Source: Candidatus Gastranaerophilales bacterium (GTDB lineage Bacteria; Cyanobacteriota; Vampirovibrionia; Gastranaerophilales; Gastranaerophilaceae). From it: 64,000 nucleotides of DNA. The position numbers and the translations under genes are program-made. The first letter of the stretch is position 1; each line of letters starts with the position of its first letter. Location of the stretch: positions 228,729 to 292,728 of the forward strand of contig CAKMWI010000011.1 of NCBI GenBank assembly GCA_928722015.1. The letters are read 5' to 3'. Below the pieces are notes generated by a model, which had not been told where the DNA came from, searched no databases, and worked only from the letters and a program-made list of their open reading frames with translations. Shown here in pieces: positions 33,128 to 41,836 of this stretch.

Positions 33128-34204
33128 ATGAATCAATATTCAAATCTAAAGTTTCAAGCATTAGCAATTGGTTCTCTCCCTCACAATGATGTAAATAAGG
33201 CTATGCAAATTGTGGAAAAAGATTTTTTTAATATTCCTTTCTTCCCACAATTGGCAAAGATTAACAAAAACGAAGACATGATTATTCAAGTTTTGGAAGG
33301 TCTGCCTTCGTTTTTGCCTTCTAAAATAGAAAACTTTTATCTGGATTCAGAGAATGAAAATTTTTTTGAAGAATTAGAAGAATTTTTCACTGATTATGAA
33401 GAAATTATATCAGGAACAAATACTGATAAAATTGAAAAATACCGTATTAGCACTGACTTTTCGTCATCATTTTCCGCATTTGAAAAAATAATAAAAACTA
33501 CTAAGCCTGAATATGCTAAAGGACAAATTGTTGGTCCATTTACTTTAGCTACATCTTTATCAGACAGCAACGGAAGATGTATTGTATATGACGAAACTCT
33601 ACGGGAAATTATAGTAAAACTGTTAAGTTTAAAAGCTTTATGGCAAATAAAAAGAATAACAAAAGCAAATAGCTCCACAGTACCCATAATATTTATGGAT
33701 GAACCATCTATTTCCCAAATTGGAACCTCAGCTTACATCACAATTTCAGAGAATGAAGTTATTTCTATGTTGTCAGAAATTGCTCAAACTATAAAAAATA
33801 ACGGCGGGATTTGTGCAATACACTGCTGCGGAAAATGTGATTGGAAAATTCCAATAAAATCCGGAATTGATATTCTTAATTTTGATGCATATACTTTTTC
33901 TAAAAATTTAAGCATTTATGCCACTGAAGTCAACTCTTTTTTGAAACAGGGCGGTAAAATAGCCTGGGGACTTGTCCCAACACTTGACAGTAAAGCTTTG
34001 GAAACTATAACAGTAGATACTTTAGTTGAAAAATATAAAGAATCAGTAAATTATTTGACTAAAAAAGGTATTGATGAGAAACTTATTCTAGATAATTCAT
34101 TGATAACATCATCTTGCGGAGCGGGTTCACTAGAGGAAAAACAGGCGGAACGAGCCATGGATTTAGTCTTTGAATTATCTAAAACACTAAAAGCGAGGTT
34201 TTAA
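33128..34204 (+). CDS. Core-MetE-like methyltransferase (UroD/MetE superfamily)
   Basis: A 358-residue barrel protein of the cobalamin-independent methionine synthase/UroD superfamily, about half the length of classical MetE. It starts LAIGSLPHNDVNKA, a typical opening of the short forms, and has QIVGPFTLATSL, IIFMDEPSISQIG and the probable zinc site AIHCCGKCDW near residue 237. Short core-MetE proteins in anaerobes are reported to take methyl groups from corrinoid iron-sulfur proteins. The CooC-like gene two bases downstream and folD after it fit such a one-carbon role, but the donor here is inferred. ATG 33128 is used; longer frames overlap rplI. Confidence 0.72.
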   Translation: MNQYSNLKFQALAIGSLPHNDVNKAMQIVEKDFFNIPFFPQLAKINKNEDMIIQVLEGLPSFLPSKIENFYLDSENENFFEELEEFFTDYEEIISGTNTDKIEKYRISTDFSSSFSAFEKIIKTTKPEYAKGQIVGPFTLATSLSDSNGRCIVYDETLREIIVKLLSLKALWQIKRITKANSSTVPIIFMDEPSISQIGTSAYITISENEVISMLSEIAQTIKNNGGICAIHCCGKCDWKIPIKSGIDILNFDAYTFSKNLSIYATEVNSFLKQGGKIAWGLVPTLDSKALETITVDTLVEKYKESVNYLTKKGIDEKLILDNSLITSSCGAGSLEEKQAERAMDLVFELSKTLKARF

Positions 34205-34206
34205 AT

Positions 34207-34959
34207 TTGACTGTTAAATTAGCAATCACCGGCAAAAGCGGAAGTGGAAAAACAACTATTGTCAAAGCTTTTTGGCGAATTTTTCGAGAAATGTTTCCTG
34301 AAAAATCAATCTTATTATTTGATAATGATTTAAGCAGCGAACTCGGACATAGTTTTGGGCTTGACATAAGAAATACCATTTATGGTATAAGAAGCGGCAA
34401 ACATGAATATAAAACAGGAATTCCAGAAGACATGACAAAACAGGAATTCATCGAATGGGCAATGGAAGACATTCTTGTTCCTTTAGATGAAAATACTGAT
34501 ATTATAGTTTCATGGTTTGTAGGTTCAAAAGACTGTAGATGCCCCATTACAAAACAAATTAACGATGCTGTAGAAAAAGTGATTAACCGGTATGATATTG
34601 TTATTTTTGACTGTGAATTTGACTTAAAATACCTTAACCAACTTGTAGACATTGAAATTGATTCAACTATAATAACAGCAAGACCATCCGAAGAATCAGC
34701 TCATCTTGCCAAACGTATTGAAGAATTCAGTGCAAAATATGCAGCCGGGAATCAATTAGGTGTTGTAATCAATAAAGTTGATAATGATAACTTATCTTCA
34801 GTATATGAACTTTTGAAAAAATATGACTTGGATGTTCTTGGAGTAATCCCTTTTGACAAAGAATTGAAAAGAAATCCTATATCAAAAGAATCAGAAATTG
34901 TACAAAATGCAATAAAAGAATTCTATTTCAGATTGAATTTGCCCCAAACGAAACAATAA
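34207..34959 (+). CDS. CooC-like nickel-insertion ATPase
   Basis: A 250-residue MinD-type ATPase. The P-loop GKSGSGKTT keeps the signature Lys (K10) as well as K15, the deviant Walker A of MinD/CooC proteins. A C110-x-C112 pair in SKDCRCPIT matches in position the Cys-x-Cys that binds nickel in CooC1, which loads CO dehydrogenase. Switch residues lie in DIVIFDCEF, and VVINKVDND gives base binding. It starts with TTG two bases after the MetE-like stop, so it is coupled to it. No CO dehydrogenase gene is in the window. The family is firm and nickel handling is an inference from the Cys pair. Confidence 0.8.
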   Translation: MTVKLAITGKSGSGKTTIVKAFWRIFREMFPEKSILLFDNDLSSELGHSFGLDIRNTIYGIRSGKHEYKTGIPEDMTKQEFIEWAMEDILVPLDENTDIIVSWFVGSKDCRCPITKQINDAVEKVINRYDIVIFDCEFDLKYLNQLVDIEIDSTIITARPSEESAHLAKRIEEFSAKYAAGNQLGVVINKVDNDNLSSVYELLKKYDLDVLGVIPFDKELKRNPISKESEIVQNAIKEFYFRLNLPQTKQ

Positions 34960-35001
34960 ACTAAGTATACAACTCAAACCCTAAAAAATAATGGAGAAAA
35001 A

Positions 35002-35835
35002 ATGGCAGAAATTTTAGACGGGAAAAAGCTAAGAGATAAATTACTGGAAAACTTAAAATTAAAAATTGATAAACTTCCTACCAAACCTGTACTTGTTGTC
35101 ATTTTAGTAGGAGATAATCCTGCAAGTAAAATTTACGTTAATAATAAGAAAAAAATGGCTGACAAAATCGGTATAATATCCGAAGTTATAAATTATCCGT
35201 CAAATGTCTCCGAACAAGAGTTACTAAAAAAAATTGAAGAATTAAATAATGATGCAAAAATAACTGCAATACTTGTTCAACTTCCATTACCCGAACATAT
35301 TTCAAAAGAAAATGTAATGAATAAAATAGCTCCGGACAAAGACGTTGATGGATTTACACCATACAACTTCGGCAAATTATTTTCAGGAGAAACGCCTACT
35401 GTATATCCTTGCACACCTAAAGGTATTTTACTTCTTTTAGATGAATATGGTATAGATCCAGATGGTAAACATGCGGTAATTATAGGCCGCTCCAATATTG
35501 TAGGCAGACCACTTTCACAAATGCTTTTGAACAGGAATGCCACAGTTACATTATGTCATAGTCATACAAAAAATCTTTCTCAAATAACAAAAACTGCAGA
35601 TATCGTTGTTTCTGCAGTGGGGAAAAATATTATAGAAGGGAAAATGTTAAAACCTGGTTGTGTGGTAGTTGATGTCGGAATTTTCAAAGATATAAACGGG
35701 AAAACCCGTGGAGACGTAGATTTTGAAAGTTCCTCTAAAATTGCATCATACATATCACCTGTTCCCGGAGGTGTTGGACCAATGACAATAGCATCACTGA
35801 TGATTAACACCATGGAACTTTTTGAAAAGAAATAA
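35002..35835 (+). CDS. folD: Methylene-THF dehydrogenase / methenyl-THF cyclohydrolase
   Basis: A 277-residue bifunctional enzyme interconverting methylene-, methenyl- and formyl-tetrahydrofolate. Clear motifs are ASKIYVNNKKKMADKIGI (with catalytic Tyr and Lys), AILVQLPLPEHI, KDVDGFTPYNFGKL, AVIIGRSNIVGRPLSQML (dinucleotide binding) and the final PVPGGVGPMTIASLM. The length is slightly below E. coli (288). It closes the one-carbon cluster, 42 bases after the CooC-like gene, with a GGAG ribosome site. Confidence 0.96.
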   Translation: MAEILDGKKLRDKLLENLKLKIDKLPTKPVLVVILVGDNPASKIYVNNKKKMADKIGIISEVINYPSNVSEQELLKKIEELNNDAKITAILVQLPLPEHISKENVMNKIAPDKDVDGFTPYNFGKLFSGETPTVYPCTPKGILLLLDEYGIDPDGKHAVIIGRSNIVGRPLSQMLLNRNATVTLCHSHTKNLSQITKTADIVVSAVGKNIIEGKMLKPGCVVVDVGIFKDINGKTRGDVDFESSSKIASYISPVPGGVGPMTIASLMINTMELFEKK

Positions 35836-35884
35836 ATACTATCTGAAAAAATTCCGGCATAATATTTATTCTTTAAAAATTCTG

Positions 35885-36214
35885 TTATGAATTTACAAGA
35901 TTCAATGTACAGCTTGTCTTGATATTGTTGTTTACAAGTGTCTTTAAACTTGAAATTTCATTTTCAATTGCTGTTAATTGAGAATCAAGTGAATCTTTTT
36001 CTGTTTCTAATTGCTCATCCATCTGTTCATAATAGATATAATCGGCATCTTCTGTATAATCAGATTGAGTATCTCCTGAATATTCTCTCTGAATAGCCGT
36101 CATCTGGGATGTTGCATACTGAATTTGATTTTGAATTGATGTGTACTGAAATTGTAAAAAGTTTTTTTGTAAAGTCAATAAACTCTTTTGACTTGCTAAT
36201 GCTAAAAATGCCAT
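35885..36214 (-). CDS. Short coiled-coil protein, paralogue of the 53698 gene
   Basis: A 109-residue helical protein with no signal peptide. Its start (FLALASQKSLLTLQKNFLQF) and its end (LDSQLTAIENEISSLKTLV) resemble the two ends of the 377-residue protein at 53698-54831, where the pattern is ASQARFLSLTARKNNVEF ... LKQLDTEENAISTEIDAVK. The central domain of the long form is missing and replaced by a short acidic Tyr-rich linker. The function is unknown. The layout of N- and C-terminal helices around a variable middle recalls surface-appendage or secreted-filament subunits, but this is speculative. The ribosome site is AAGGAG. Confidence 0.68.
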   Translation of the reverse strand: MAFLALASQKSLLTLQKNFLQFQYTSIQNQIQYATSQMTAIQREYSGDTQSDYTEDADYIYYEQMDEQLETEKDSLDSQLTAIENEISSLKTLVNNNIKTSCTLNLVNS

Positions 36215-36407
36215 CTCTCGTCTCCTTATTTATAAATTTCTCTCATGTATATAAAGTTTTTCTAAAATATCGAATTTCACAAAGTGTTTTTTTTGTAACA
36301 TTTGTTTACATTTTTCTAACAAAAATAATTTTAAATGATTATTACTATAGAAATATACAGTCTGCTTCTGTTTGCTATATAATTTGAATAAATATCGGAG
36401 AATAATA

Positions 36408-37554
36408 ATGCGAAAAACTATGTGCCTTTTACCCCTGGCTCTTGGGACTTTCGGGTTAGGAATGAGCGAATATGTTATGATGGGAATTCTACCGGATACC
36501 GCCAAATCTATGGGAGTATCAATTCCTGCAGCCGGAAATTTTATATCTCTATACGCGCTTGGAGTAGTCTTTGGTTCCATACTACTTGTCATATTTGGAA
36601 GAACTCAACCATTAAAAAAAAATTCTCTTAACGCTTGCTACAATTTTTACCACAGCAAATTTGTTAGCAGCCCTTGCTAATAATTATCATGTTTTATGTG
36701 GCTTAAGGTTCATCGCAGGACTTCCACACGGAGCGTTCTTTGGAATAGGTTCAATTGTGGCAGACAAACTTGCAGATAAAAATAAAGTTACACAAGCCGT
36801 TGCCACAATGGTATCTGGAATGACTATTGCTAATCTCGGCGGAATTCCTATAGGAACATTTATAAGTCATAATTTTTCATGGAGAATAACTTTTTCCTTA
36901 ATAGGACTCTTTGGTTTTTTGGTTCTATATTCAATTTACAAACTTATACCTGAACTAAAACCTCTTCCTGATACAGGTTTTCGAGGACAATTTAAAATAT
37001 TCAAATCACTTGCCCCATGGTTATTAATCTTTGCTGTTATACTTGGAAACGGAGGAATTTTCTGTTGGTACAGTTATATTAATCCTTTGCTTGTAAATCT
37101 GTCAGGTATAGAATCAAAATATGTTTCAAGCTTAATGATTCTTGCCGGAGGCGGTATGGTTATAGGAAATTTACTTGGTGGAAAATTTTCTGACAAATAC
37201 TCACCTTCTCTTGTCGCAGGTTATACACAATTAGTTGCTTGTATTTCACTGACTTTAATCTTCTTTTGTGCCAAAAATCCAATACTTTCTGTGATATTAA
37301 TGTGTATTTGTACAGCATGCCTATTCGCTGTTTCGGCTCCTCAACAATTATTACTTATTAAAAACGCAAAAGGCGGAGAAATACTTGGAGCCTCATGTTC
37401 TCAAATTTCATTTAATCTGGGTAATGCAATGGGAGCTTTCATCGGAGGAATTCCAATTGCACAACACCTGGGCTACCAATACACCGCAATACCGGGAGCA
37501 ATATTTGCATTTTTTGGATTTATTTTGTTATTTTATTTTTATAAAAAATATTAA
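36408..37554 (+). pseudogene. MFS transporter split by a frameshift in an A9 tract
   Basis: Two consecutive frames make one major-facilitator transporter of about 380 residues of the sugar- or drug-efflux type. Frame one starts at ATG 36408 (CTFxxxGLGMSEYVMMGILP-type opening) and stays in family to GRTQPLKK. Then nine A at 36614-36622 push it out of frame, and it ends at 36680. The second frame resumes with TTANLLAALANNYH and runs to 37554 with the MFS loop ADKLADKNKVTQ. Removing one A restores the whole protein. It may be a true mutation, a phase-variable tract, or a sequencing error. The start has a CGGAG site. Confidence 0.8.
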
Positions 37555-37586
37555 AGTCTTTAAAAATTTAATTGAAAGGATAAAAA

Positions 37587-38462
37587 GTGAAAAAACATAC
37601 CCTAGGACTTCTCAACGGAGCAATAGCAGCAGCAAGTTACGGTACAAACCCGCTATTTGCACTACCACTCTATGCCGGTGGATTAGAAGTAAATTCTATC
37701 TTATTTTATAGATATGCATTTGCTGTAATCATTTATGGAATATTGATTAAATTTGTAAAAAAAATACAACTAAAACTATCTTTGCAAGAATTTTTTCCAT
37801 TATTATTTCTTGCACTATTTTTTTCACTCTCATCATTAACTCTTTTCGAATCTTTTAAATACATAGAAGCCGGGATAGCATGCACAATTCTTTTTATCTA
37901 TCCAGTACTTGTAGCAATAATAATGGCACTATTTTTTAAAGAAAAACTTACAAAACGCGTAATTTTTGCAATTCTACTGACATCAAGCGGTATTTTAGCT
38001 CTATATCATGGCAAACCCGGAGAAAGCTTAAATCTTCACGGAGTACTAATCGTATTTACCTCAGCATTATTGTATGCTCTCTACATAGTAGGGGTAAAAA
38101 ATATAAAAACAGTAAAACACATAAAAAATGAAAAAATGAGTTTTTATGTTATGTTGTTTGGACTTTTAGTTTATATACTTAACCTGAAATTCTGCACTCA
38201 ATTACAAATTCCAGACAAACCGCTCTTATGGGTCTATACAATTGGATTAGCACTTTTACCTACAATAATTTCACTAGAAACAATAAATATTTCAATAAAA
38301 CTTGCAGGCCCGACAAAAACTGCAATTCTTGGAGCCCTAGAACCTTTAACTGCTATATTTTTTGGAGTTTTGTTATTTAACGAACATTTAACCTTAAGAA
38401 TTATTTTAGGAATAGCATTAATATTATTAGGAGTGTTGTTAATTGTTATCAAAAGAAAATAA
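37587..38462 (+). CDS. EamA/DMT family transporter
   Basis: A 291-residue membrane protein with ten predicted helices in two EamA repeats. Repeat 1 begins GLLNGAIAAASYGTNPLFALPLY, and repeat 2 begins near LNLHGVLIVFTSALLYALYIVG and ends ALEPLTAIFFGVLLFNEHLT, the standard pattern. Such proteins export amino acids, nucleosides or similar metabolites. The start is GTG with a GAAAGGA site. It follows the split MFS gene by 32 bases and may share its transcript. Confidence 0.88.
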   Translation: MKKHTLGLLNGAIAAASYGTNPLFALPLYAGGLEVNSILFYRYAFAVIIYGILIKFVKKIQLKLSLQEFFPLLFLALFFSLSSLTLFESFKYIEAGIACTILFIYPVLVAIIMALFFKEKLTKRVIFAILLTSSGILALYHGKPGESLNLHGVLIVFTSALLYALYIVGVKNIKTVKHIKNEKMSFYVMLFGLLVYILNLKFCTQLQIPDKPLLWVYTIGLALLPTIISLETINISIKLAGPTKTAILGALEPLTAIFFGVLLFNEHLTLRIILGIALILLGVLLIVIKRK

Positions 38463-38512
38463 TATAATATTCACAAAAATTAATAAATCTCATCAAAAAA
38501 ATATTTTACAGG

Positions 38513-38518
38513 TATAAT
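38513..38518 (+). promoter_or_regulatory. -10 element TATAAT, six bases before the AAA+ gene
   Basis: TATAAT, ATCCTT, then ATG at 38525, with no ribosome site. It heads the rightward half of the AAA+/FxG gene cluster and predicts a leaderless message. Confidence 0.6.
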
Positions 38519-38524
38519 ATCCTT

Positions 38525-39799
38525 ATGATATATCCTGTTTCTGCAAATATTAATTATAATCAAAGGTCTTTTAAGTATAATTATCAAAAAAATAACTATA
38601 CTCAGTTACCATTTACTGGAGTACAAATTTCTGAAAATAACAAGGATTCTGACAACTTAGTTTTTGATAATAACTTTAATAGTAGATATGAAGCAATAAA
38701 AAGTAAATATAAAAAAATGAAAGATTCTATAACAGGATTTTTTCAAAAGAGAAAACTGCGCAAAATTGAACATGATGAAAGTATTGCTCTAAATTCATTT
38801 CAACAAAGCCAAACGGATTACATGAATGGACAGGATATACTAATACAAAAACAAAAAGAAAATCTTGAATTGCTTAAAAAGAATAATGCAAGCCTTGATG
38901 AAATAATTGATCTTAAAAAAGTAATTGAACATCAGGAAAAAATTAAAGAAAAAATGATAGAGATTGCAACCAGTAAAGCTCAAAAACAAGGATTTCAATC
39001 AATAGGCGGTTATGACATTGAACAACAAATTTTAACTGAAATGTTCATTAAATATTTGCCAAATGAAAGAGCCGGAGAATACGTAGACTTTCCTGGATGC
39101 ATACTGTTTTTTGGACCAAACGGAAATGGAAAAACTTCTTTTGCAAAAGCTTTTGCAAATTCTTGCGGATGTGATTCCTTAAAATCAATTAAAGGTTCAG
39201 GAAGAACTAAAGAAGAAAAACAAGAATCTTTCTACAACAAACTTTTTACGGCTATGCTTGATGCTGAAGCTAAATTTGAAGAGGACAGACAAAGAACTAT
39301 CCTCCTTGTTGATGAATTTGACGAATATGCAAATGATGATTCGGTTATTTTACCTCAACTCAAAAAGTTGTTAGAAAAATGTTCTAACAACTATCATTGT
39401 ACAATATTTGCAACAACAAATAATCCATTAGATATTGCTGAAGAAATCAGAAATGATTTAAGAATGCCTATAAAAGTATTTCTTTCTCCACCTGATTTTG
39501 ATAATATAATCTCTGTACTAGCGCATTATTTAAAAGATTATCCGCATGAACCGTTAAATTATGATGAACTGGCAAATACAATTATTTCAAAACAACAAAA
39601 AGCGGCCTATAATAATTCTCAACTCGAAGAAATATGTAATAACGCTTATGAAAATGCTATTGACAAAATCACACAAGAAGATCTTTTATACCAAATAAAT
39701 ATCACTGAACCAGGAATTCCAGAAAAAGATTTGATAAAATTTGAAAATGAAAAAAAACAAATAAATACAACAGAATTGAATAACGATGAAAATAATTAA
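38525..39799 (+). CDS. AAA+ ATPase with N-terminal SFKY and LPFTG motifs
   Basis: A 424-residue protein. The N-terminal 60 residues are polar and Asn/Tyr-rich, with RSFKY at 14-18 and LPFTG at 28-32. A basic coiled-coil (about 65-150) follows, then an AAA+ domain: FQSIGGYDIEQQIL, Walker A FFGPNGNGKTSF, Walker B ILLVDEFDEYA, sensor 1 IFATTNNP and DLRMPIKVFLSPP. It lacks a signal peptide, so it is probably cytoplasmic. The LPFTG is N-terminal and cannot be a sortase signal. The next gene overlaps it by 14 bases. The closest relatives in the window are the ATPases at 40306 and 41829. The substrate is unknown. Confidence 0.8.
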   Translation: MIYPVSANINYNQRSFKYNYQKNNYTQLPFTGVQISENNKDSDNLVFDNNFNSRYEAIKSKYKKMKDSITGFFQKRKLRKIEHDESIALNSFQQSQTDYMNGQDILIQKQKENLELLKKNNASLDEIIDLKKVIEHQEKIKEKMIEIATSKAQKQGFQSIGGYDIEQQILTEMFIKYLPNERAGEYVDFPGCILFFGPNGNGKTSFAKAFANSCGCDSLKSIKGSGRTKEEKQESFYNKLFTAMLDAEAKFEEDRQRTILLVDEFDEYANDDSVILPQLKKLLEKCSNNYHCTIFATTNNPLDIAEEIRNDLRMPIKVFLSPPDFDNIISVLAHYLKDYPHEPLNYDELANTIISKQQKAAYNNSQLEEICNNAYENAIDKITQEDLLYQINITEPGIPEKDLIKFENEKKQINTTELNNDENN

Positions 39800-40316
39800 T
39801 TCTGATAAAAAGTTTAATACCTGGATTAATCCGGCAATAATTACCGGCTCAACAGGAATCGGACTTTTAGGAGGATATAGCGGATTCAAAATTAAAAGCA
39901 AAACCTATAATGCAAAATTACAAACACAACTACAAACTCTCAAAAATGAAAATGAAACTATTTTACTAGAAATAAATAAAAGTTGTCTTAACAGCGCTAA
40001 ATCTAAACCTGAATACAAAAATAAAATTGACACATTAGAAAAAGAAGGAAAAATATTTGGACAAGACTATCATTTAAAAGATATTCTTAAACCAGCAGAC
40101 TTAGCTAATTACAATAAAAATTTAGAAGATTTCTATAACACTATAAAAGAAAATGAAACAGAAATTATAAATCTGGCAGCAAAAAAATTGTCCAAAATCA
40201 AACAAAAATATTTAATTACAGGAACCGTTACAGGTTTATTAATAAGTTCAATAGGAGTTATTACAAAAAAATTTGCAGATAAAAAGATAACAGGAGTTGA
40301 TAAAAGTGCGAGTTAA
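39786..40316 (+). CDS. Membrane protein with coiled-coil, partner of the AAA+ gene
   Basis: A 176-residue protein. A hydrophobic Gly-rich segment near 16-35 (AIITGSTGIGLLGGYSGF), a long Lys/Glu-rich helical middle (about 38-145) and a second hydrophobic segment near the end (YLITGTVTGLLISSIGVITKKF) suggest a hairpin with both ends at the membrane. No family was recognised. It overlaps the ATPase gene before it (14 bases) and the next gene (11 bases), which implies tight co-expression and perhaps a complex. Confidence 0.68.
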   Translation: MKIINSDKKFNTWINPAIITGSTGIGLLGGYSGFKIKSKTYNAKLQTQLQTLKNENETILLEINKSCLNSAKSKPEYKNKIDTLEKEGKIFGQDYHLKDILKPADLANYNKNLEDFYNTIKENETEIINLAAKKLSKIKQKYLITGTVTGLLISSIGVITKKFADKKITGVDKSAS

Positions 40317-41539
40317 TTCAATTTCTTTTAAAGATTCTATAAATAAACAAAATGCCAACCACAATTCAATTAAACATAACCAATTACAGACACCCTCTCC
40401 ATATTTAACTTCTGATATAATTTCATTCCAGGGCGACGATGATGACTATCAGGAATATAATTTCTGGTTAGGATTGCCGAATGTAATTACAACAAAAGTT
40501 GAAAAAGCTTATGCAAGATATACACTAGAAGAAAAAGACAATAATTGGGAAGAGGCAGCCTCCTATGATTATTATAATCATCAATTAAACAATATGGGCT
40601 TCTTTAAATTTTGTTTTACAAAAGCTCCTGAAAGAGAAGAACTGCAATTTTTAAACAGAATAAGAAAATATAGAAGTGAAATATTGAATGAACAAATTAA
40701 ACAAAAAGAAGAAGAAACAAAAAGATTAGAAAAAGAACAAAAAAACACTCAGATTATAATTGGCGGGAAAATGGACTTACATAAAAAGTTTTTGAACAAA
40801 GTTGCCAAAGATTGTCCTAATATTCCTACAGCTATATTGATTCACTCAGGAGATAAAAAAAATCGTGAACAACTCATCAAATGGCTGGAACAACAAACAT
40901 TAAAAAATCCAAAATATCATGTTGTTGAATTTGATAATGAAGATACATATAAAACAATATACCGACTAGAAACTGAAATACAATATGCAGAAAGCCGATA
41001 TGATAAATCTAAACAACAAACAATAATTTTTATAAATAATTTTGATGACTCATTAAAAAAAGATAACGGCGCTCTTAAAAATTTATTATTTGAAAATTCC
41101 GATTTGAAAAAACCGGTAACTCTGGTATTTCAAACTCAAAATCCTAAAGAACTGGCAAGTGCATTTATCGGAAATGCAAAAAGAATTCCAGTTAAAATAA
41201 AGCTGGATGAAAGTATTATTCCTGAAGATTTTCTTCTAACAGACAGATACACCCCCTTACTATGACGGCTACAAATATAAAATAGATAAAAGTCATGAAG
41301 TTGAATTATACTTAGGTTCATTTGGTACAGACAAATCAACATTATGGATTAACTCTTCTTCAAGAGGCATTATAAAGAAAGTTCTGGATAATATCAGAAT
41401 AATAAAACAAGAAGAAAAATTCAAAAATGTATCAAAAGTTCAATGTTACGGCTTGGATGAAAATGAAGACAATTTTGGGATGTATCCTATTGATGCTTAT
41501 ACTAAGAATTATGACAGAATTTTTCAAAAAGATTTATAA
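40306..41539 (+). pseudogene. Degenerate AAA+-like protein, frameshifted at a C5 tract
   Basis: The frame starts at GTG 40306 (AGGAG site nine bases before) and has ISFKD at 6-10 and ISFQG at 39-43. It continues with a charged helix and an AAA-like fold in which both ATP motifs are lost: ILIHSGDKKNRE replaces Walker A and TIIFINNFDD replaces Walker B. It stops at 41265, but reading one base over from the C5 at 41252-41256 continues PYYDGYKYKIDKSHEV and so on to a stop at 41539. The product would then be about 410 residues. Either it is decaying, or an error or slippage site lies at the C tract. Confidence 0.65.
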
Positions 41540-41542
41540 TTA

Positions 41543-41836
41543 TTATTTTTTATCAGAATATCTTATTTGAAAAATTCCTAACAAGGAAGCCATAAATCCG
41601 GCTGTTAATGCACCTGAAAACAAAGCTTTTAATAATGGATGTTTGACTTTGGCTGCATCTGATTTTATATGCTGAAAAGCATCAATTGAACGAATAACCC
41701 CCAATGAAGCTGAAAGAACTCCTATAGTCAAAAGAGTTTGTTGATCCATCTTCATATACAATTGTTTTTTATTTGCATCTTTACTATTTCCTGTAAAACT
41801 AACCGAATACATGGATACCGAATGTATCTTAGCCAT
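41543..41836 (-). CDS. Small membrane protein with N-terminal VSFTG motif
   Basis: A 97-residue protein starting MAKIHSVSMYSVSFTGN, with the motif at 12-16. A polar stretch follows, then two hydrophobic segments (LLTIGVLSASLGVIRSI and ALFSGALTAGFMASLLGIF). No family was recognised. ATG 41836 is chosen over 41851, because GGAGGAAACACC lies at ideal distance. It overlaps the end of the big ATPase gene by eight bases and is therefore its operon partner, mirroring the ATPase plus membrane-protein pair on the other strand. Confidence 0.72.
   Translation of the reverse strand: MAKIHSVSMYSVSFTGNSKDANKKQLYMKMDQQTLLTIGVLSASLGVIRSIDAFQHIKSDAAKVKHPLLKALFSGALTAGFMASLLGIFQIRYSDKK

Noticed and set aside
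38606..38620. LPFTG in the AAA+ protein read as a sortase sorting signal
   Set aside because: It is at residues 28-32 of a protein without signal peptide, whereas sortase signals are C-terminal and followed by a membrane helix and basic tail. It is treated as one form of the N-terminal tag.
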